From the NCBI GenBank assembly GCA_036401755.1, contig DASWUD010000114.1, forward strand, positions 1 to 10,675: a stretch of 10,675 nt of DNA. The letters are read 5' to 3'. Within the stretch, counting starts at the first letter, position 1. Each line of letters opens with the position of its first letter. Under the pieces are notes generated by a model, which had not been told where the DNA came from, searched no databases, and saw only the letters and a list, made by a program, of their open reading frames with translations. This document shows positions 7,424 through 10,675 of this stretch, one piece after another. A program made the translations under genes and the position numbers. Source of the stretch: DASWUD01 sp036401755 (GTDB lineage: Bacteria; Pseudomonadota; Gammaproteobacteria; Thiohalomonadales; Thiohalomonadaceae).

Positions 7424-7900
7424 GAAAACGCGCCAAGGCGATACTTTGAATGTAGTAGAAAGCAGGCCGAAAAATTGGCAAGGGGTAGAAAATGGGAGAG
7501 AAATGGGGTGACAGGAGGTGTTGACTCTATTGCTAGTGGATAAGAGTTGGCAGGTCTGTGCGCTGTTCGATCTCCATGCGGGCATCCCAACCCTGCCTGA
7601 AACCGTGGAGCGTTCGCGCCACGATGTCAATCTGCACACCAGCAACGTGCCGCCTACAGGCACCGAACTTTTCTCCACCACTTCCGATAGCGGCCAAGGG
7701 GCAGGCCAGGTGGTCATGGCAGTCAGCTCTTGGAACGGCCGATCGCTGGACCTTTTCATTTCTGCGGCAACATGCATGCCCGCTTTTGACCGCATTAATT
7801 TCCGGCAGCTTCACACCTCTCGAATACTCAGCCTATGTTCAACAAGCCGGCACCCTAAACAACCTTAATGCCTGATGATTGTGCGTGATTAGACCAACAA
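7424..7900. other. Long stretch without a convincing gene
   Basis: The nearly 480 bases upstream of the barrel-protein gene contain short open frames on both strands (7518-7868 plus, 7558-7875 plus, 7533-7814 minus) that overlap one another. None shows a recognisable domain, a hydrophobic core or a family motif. AGGAGG at 7513-7518 looks like a ribosome binding site, but the peptide after it has no protein character. The first 100 bases must hold the promoter of the barrel-protein gene, for which I see no clear boxes. It may be the remnant of a decayed element; I cannot identify it. Confidence 0.5.
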
Positions 7901-7913
7901 TTTTCCTTGGACT
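7891..7913. repeat. Imperfect inverted repeat upstream of the qNOR-family gene
   Basis: AGACCAA and TTGGACT face each other across nine bases (6 of 7 positions pair). Placed just upstream of the putative -35 box, it could be an operator. It does not match the FNR/Dnr (TTGAT-N4-ATCAA) consensus, and I see no clear NorR or NsrR site. Confidence 0.25.
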
Positions 7914-7928
7914 TAATAAAAATAAAAT

Positions 7929-7958
7929 TTGAAAACGAATCGATTAACAAAATATACG
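7929..7958 (+). promoter_or_regulatory. Possible sigma-70 promoter of the qNOR-family gene
   Basis: TTGAAA (7929-7934) and TATACG (7953-7958) are separated by 18 bases in the most AT-rich part of the window (about 7900-7985). Transcription would start near 7965 and give a leader of about 120 bases containing the hairpin at 7988-8018. Only a consensus match by eye. Confidence 0.35.
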
Positions 7959-7987
7959 CGCTGAAAATTCAAATTAAGTTTATCGTT

Positions 7988-8018
7988 GTTGCTCTGAACC
8001 AGACCTGCTATGAGCAAC
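7988..8018 (+). promoter_or_regulatory. Inverted repeat / leader hairpin before the qNOR-family gene
   Basis: GTTGCTC (7988-7994) and GAGCAAC (8012-8018) form a perfect 7-base stem with a 17-base loop, ending 67 bases before the start codon. It could be an RNA hairpin in the leader or a protein-binding dyad. There is no T run, so termination is unlikely. Confidence 0.4.
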
Positions 8019-8085
8019 GCAAGATTTTCGTTCCTGCGCTCGGCTGACCATCCACTGAATTTTTAGCGTTGTTTGCGCGAATAGT

Positions 8086-10458
8086 ATGAGCGATTTCAAA
8101 AATAGCATCTCAAGCTTGTTGTTAAGCAAGAAATATTGGTTCGCGCACTTCTGGGCGGTATCGATCGTTTCGATCGCCGGCTTGCTCTATATGGGCGGCG
8201 AAACCTATACGGGCGCACCGCCTGTTCCCAACTTCAAATCAATCAACGGCGAAACCGTTATCTCGGCCGAAGAGATCAAGGCTGGACAGACACTCTTTCA
8301 TACACGCGGCTTGATGAATTACGGCTCCTTCTGGGGGGATGGCGCCGAGCGTGGTCCGGATTTTTCTGCCGAGTCCTTGCATGCCATGACGGTGGCGATG
8401 AAAGCCTATTATGCCGAACAGGTTAAGCCAGGCTCAGTCACAACAAACGACCATCTGAACCAGTGGCGCTTTGATATCGCGGCTTACGACCAGAACGCCA
8501 TCGAGACGCAAATACAAAAGGAGTTGCATCTCAACACCTATGATGCCAACACCAATGTGGCTGTCATCAACGATGCCCAGGTGTACGGCACCCGCTATCT
8601 GAATGAATATTACAAACGGATGTTTACCGACAGCGACTTCCCTGAAGCGTTCCATCCTGCCAACTACATCTCCGATCCGCAGCAACTCAAGGAATTGGCG
8701 GCCTTTTTCTATTGGGGCAGCTGGGTAGCGAGCACCGATCGGCCTGGTAACAACTATAGCTATACCTCCAACTGGCCTTATGACCCCGCGGCGGGCAATA
8801 CCCCGCCGACTTCACTGATGATGTGGAGCTTCATCTCCATCTTCATCCTCTTTCTCGGTATCATGCTGGTGTTGTATGTCTATGGCCAGATGAAGGCAAT
8901 GCCGGGTTCACCGTTCCAAAACGCGGTGACCAGCCCCCAGTTACTGACCACCCCCGATCTAGAAAAGGGCTTTGTGCAGCCCACGCAGCGGGCGACCTAC
9001 AAATTTTTCGCCCTGGCGGTGGCCATGTTCGGCGTGCAGGTTGCGGCGGGTATCCTCGGCGCGATGGATTTCGCCAACCCGTTTGCACACAAAATCGCCA
9101 ATGTTCTGCCGTTCAACATATTGAGAAGCTACCACACCCTGCTGCAGATCTTCTGGTTCTTCATGTGCTGGGTGGGTTACACCATCTTCTTCCTGCCCCG
9201 TTTGGCGGAGGTACCACGGAATCAGGAACTCCTGATCAATCTGTTATTCATCATCTGCGTCATCGTCGGTGTCGGTGGTGTTTTCGGCATCTATCTCGGG
9301 CAGTCCGGCTCGTTGACCGGCACTACCGCTATCTGGTTCGGCAGTCAGGGGTGGGAGTTCATGGAGCTGGGGCGTTTCTTCCAGATCTTGCTGCTGGCCG
9401 GGTTCGCCTTGTGGATCTTCATCATCTATCGCGGCGTCAAACCCTGGGTGACGAAGAAAACCTTCTGGTCGATCCCCGCCTGGCTGTTGTGGGGGAGCGG
9501 CATCATGGTGTTCTTCCTCTTCTTTGGCCTGTTCGCCACTGTTGATTCCAACTGGGCCGTGGCCGACTACTGGCGCTGGATGGTGGTGCATATGTGGGTG
9601 GAGGTCACCTTTGAGGTCTTCACCACGGTCATCGTTGGTTACATCCTGGTGCAGATGGGGCTGGTCACCCGCGCCATGGCGGAAAAAACCATCTACCTGG
9701 CCGTGATGCTGTTTTTGATTACCGCCACCATCGGCGTGGCCCACAACTTCTACTGGATCGCCAAACCCACCAGCGTGATTGCCCTGGGCAGCGTCTTTTC
9801 CACCTTGCAGGTATTACCTTTACTGCTGCTGACGCTGGACGCCTGGCAGATGCGCAAGGAGGGCAACGGCGCCTATGCCAATCAAAAAAATGGCCAGCAG
9901 AAGTTCGTCATGGATGGGGTATGGCTCTTCATCCTGGCGGTCAACTTCTGGAACATCTTCGGTGCCGGAGTATTCGGCTCGCTGATCAACCTGCCGATCG
10001 TCAACTACTTCGAACACGCCACCTACATGACGGGCAACCATGCCCACGCCGCCATGTTCGGCGTGAAAGGAAATATCGCTCTGGCCGGCGTGCTGTTTTG
10101 CTGTCAACACCTATTCCGTGCAAAAAGCTGGAATCCCAGAATCGTCCGCCTCTCCTTCTGGAGCTTGAACATCGGCGTCGCCCTGATGATGTTCCTCGAC
10201 CTCTTCCCGGCTGGGCTGTATCAGCTCTCCGTTGTGCTGGATGACGGCTTCTGGCACGCACGCTCACAACAAATCATCACCGGTTCGGTCTTCCAGACCC
10301 TCACCTACTTCCGCTCGCTGGGCGGGATTGTCTTCGTGGTAGGCGTCGTATCACTGATATGGTTCGTCCTCTCCCGGGCGACCAGACTCAAGCCGGAACT
10401 GGGCTCGCAGCACGAGGTGCTCGAAGCTAACAGCAAGTGGGCAGAAGAGTCGGCCTAA
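8086..10458 (+). CDS. nod: Putative nitric oxide dismutase (Nod), qNOR-related
   Basis: 790 residues, a qNOR-type (NorZ) heme-copper oxidase relative: one N-terminal membrane helix (about 17-36), a periplasmic domain (37-243) like the fused NorC-type domain of qNOR with no CXXCH heme site, then 13 more helices. Heme ligands are kept: H350, H652 and H654. Fe-B ligands H502 (HMWVE) and H553 are kept, but the usual second His of the pair is N554. E506 and E510 are kept; the next conserved Glu is Q575. Residues aligned with the qNOR quinol site are M327, N331, H335 and G747 instead of His, Glu, Phe and Asp. The N554 change and the lost quinol site are the reported marks of Nod in Methylomirabilis oxyfera and strain HdN1, proposed to turn 2 NO into N2 + O2. 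ATG at 8086 lacks a clear ribosome binding site. It stands alone, with no nitrogen-oxide genes beside it. Alternative: a divergent NO reductase. Confidence 0.87.
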   Translation: MSDFKNSISSLLLSKKYWFAHFWAVSIVSIAGLLYMGGETYTGAPPVPNFKSINGETVISAEEIKAGQTLFHTRGLMNYGSFWGDGAERGPDFSAESLHAMTVAMKAYYAEQVKPGSVTTNDHLNQWRFDIAAYDQNAIETQIQKELHLNTYDANTNVAVINDAQVYGTRYLNEYYKRMFTDSDFPEAFHPANYISDPQQLKELAAFFYWGSWVASTDRPGNNYSYTSNWPYDPAAGNTPPTSLMMWSFISIFILFLGIMLVLYVYGQMKAMPGSPFQNAVTSPQLLTTPDLEKGFVQPTQRATYKFFALAVAMFGVQVAAGILGAMDFANPFAHKIANVLPFNILRSYHTLLQIFWFFMCWVGYTIFFLPRLAEVPRNQELLINLLFIICVIVGVGGVFGIYLGQSGSLTGTTAIWFGSQGWEFMELGRFFQILLLAGFALWIFIIYRGVKPWVTKKTFWSIPAWLLWGSGIMVFFLFFGLFATVDSNWAVADYWRWMVVHMWVEVTFEVFTTVIVGYILVQMGLVTRAMAEKTIYLAVMLFLITATIGVAHNFYWIAKPTSVIALGSVFSTLQVLPLLLLTLDAWQMRKEGNGAYANQKNGQQKFVMDGVWLFILAVNFWNIFGAGVFGSLINLPIVNYFEHATYMTGNHAHAAMFGVKGNIALAGVLFCCQHLFRAKSWNPRIVRLSFWSLNIGVALMMFLDLFPAGLYQLSVVLDDGFWHARSQQIITGSVFQTLTYFRSLGGIVFVVGVVSLIWFVLSRATRLKPELGSQHEVLEANSKWAEESA

Positions 10459-10586
10459 GGTTATCGAGGTATTACCTGGTGAGAATTGTTGCAGATCAAT
10501 TGATGGCAGCCCGACTCTTGTTAGGGTTGCATTAAACCACGCAACACTTAGTTCTTAAGGATAAATTGAGCATGAAGGGTCCCCAC
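10459..10586. other. Non-coding tail after nod
   Basis: No gene is visible after the TAA stop. The only structures are a short palindrome, AGGTA-T-TACCT (10467-10477), and a weak GTTGC/GCAAC pair near 10525-10545. Neither is a standard terminator; transcription may end at the large hairpin that follows. Confidence 0.4.
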
Positions 10587-10675
10587 TCCCTCAGGGAGAG
10601 GGACAGGGAGAGGGGATGTAAGCGCTGTTAATTTACTGCTTATGCTCCCCTCACCCCAACCCTCTCCCTGTGGGA
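10587..10675. repeat. Long inverted repeat (MITE/REP-like, CCCTCTCCC type)
   Basis: Two 30-base arms (10587-10616 and 10646-10675) are inverted copies with 25 of 30 positions matching; the common core is CAGGGAGAGGG on one side and CCCTCTCCCTG on the other. Inside, TAAGC (10619-10623) pairs with GCTTA (10638-10642), so the whole 89 bases can fold into one hairpin with a 14-base loop. GGGAGAGGG/CCCTCTCCC repeats of this sort are frequent between genes in gammaproteobacteria. The right arm reaches the window edge and may continue. It could also end the nod transcript. Confidence 0.75.

Noticed and set aside
6797..7795. 332-residue version of the barrel protein starting at 7795
   Set aside because: The first 129 residues have no family character, and the internal start at 7408 gives a signal peptide with a good ribosome binding site.
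7518..7875. Overlapping open frames on both strands, one following an AGGAGG
   Set aside because: Three mutually overlapping frames without recognisable motifs; the AGGAGG is too close to the first start codons. I see no support for any of them being a gene.
7880..8085. FNR/Dnr, NorR, NsrR or sigma-54 sites upstream of nod
   Set aside because: I searched for TTGAT-N4-ATCAA, GT-N7-AC dyads, the NsrR 11-1-11 pattern and TGGC-N8-TGC and found no convincing match.
8086..10458. Ordinary quinol-dependent nitric oxide reductase (norB/norZ)
   Set aside because: The fold fits, but the second Fe-B histidine is asparagine, the later glutamate is glutamine and the quinol-site residues are missing. A plain NorB label would hide the main point; it remains the fallback if phylogeny disagrees.

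Overview
The window looks like part of a Gram-negative, probably gammaproteobacterial, chromosome. The basis is two proteins with export signals (one a predicted outer-membrane beta-barrel), a Pseudomonas-type LigD, and intergenic palindromes of the kinds common in beta- and gammaproteobacteria. Taxonomy is inference; there is no rRNA or marker gene here.

Layout. (1) 1-1005, minus strand: a small exported protein of unknown function (568-1005) whose stop codon overlaps the start of a serine hydrolase of the class C beta-lactamase/EstB type, cut off by the window edge. (2) 1227-5649, minus strand: a complete bacterial non-homologous end-joining cluster in the order ligD, ku, ku. LigD has the domain order phosphoesterase-ligase-polymerase with visible active-site residues. 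The two Ku proteins are clearly different; the second carries a basic linker and a C-terminal SAP-like motif. (3) 5852-6724, plus strand, divergent from ligD: a sugar-binding-protein-like fold without a signal peptide and without an adjacent transporter. (4) 6797-7408, minus strand: a small predicted outer-membrane beta-barrel protein. (5) 7424-8085: a long stretch without a convincing gene, ending in an AT-rich promoter region with an inverted repeat. (6) 8086-10458, plus strand: a 790-residue membrane protein of the quinol-dependent NO reductase (qNOR/NorZ) family. (7) 10459-10675: a non-coding tail ending in a long hairpin repeat.

The main result is item 6. The protein keeps the qNOR fold and the heme histidines, but three sets of residues differ from a true quinol-oxidising NO reductase. 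The second histidine of the Fe-B His-His pair is asparagine (N554), the glutamate 21 residues later is glutamine (Q575), and the residues aligning with the quinol site are not conserved (M327, N331, H335, G747). The His-to-Asn change and the lost quinol site are the features reported for putative nitric oxide dismutase (Nod) of Methylomirabilis oxyfera and gammaproteobacterium HdN1, thought to convert 2 NO to N2 + O2. I therefore call it a Nod candidate, which would mean a capacity for internal oxygen production from NO. It stands alone: no nir, nos or methane/alkane oxygenase gene is in the window, so its pathway cannot be read from context.

The NHEJ cluster, the orphan binding protein and nod do not form an obvious common pathway. 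The region reads as accessory genes placed side by side.
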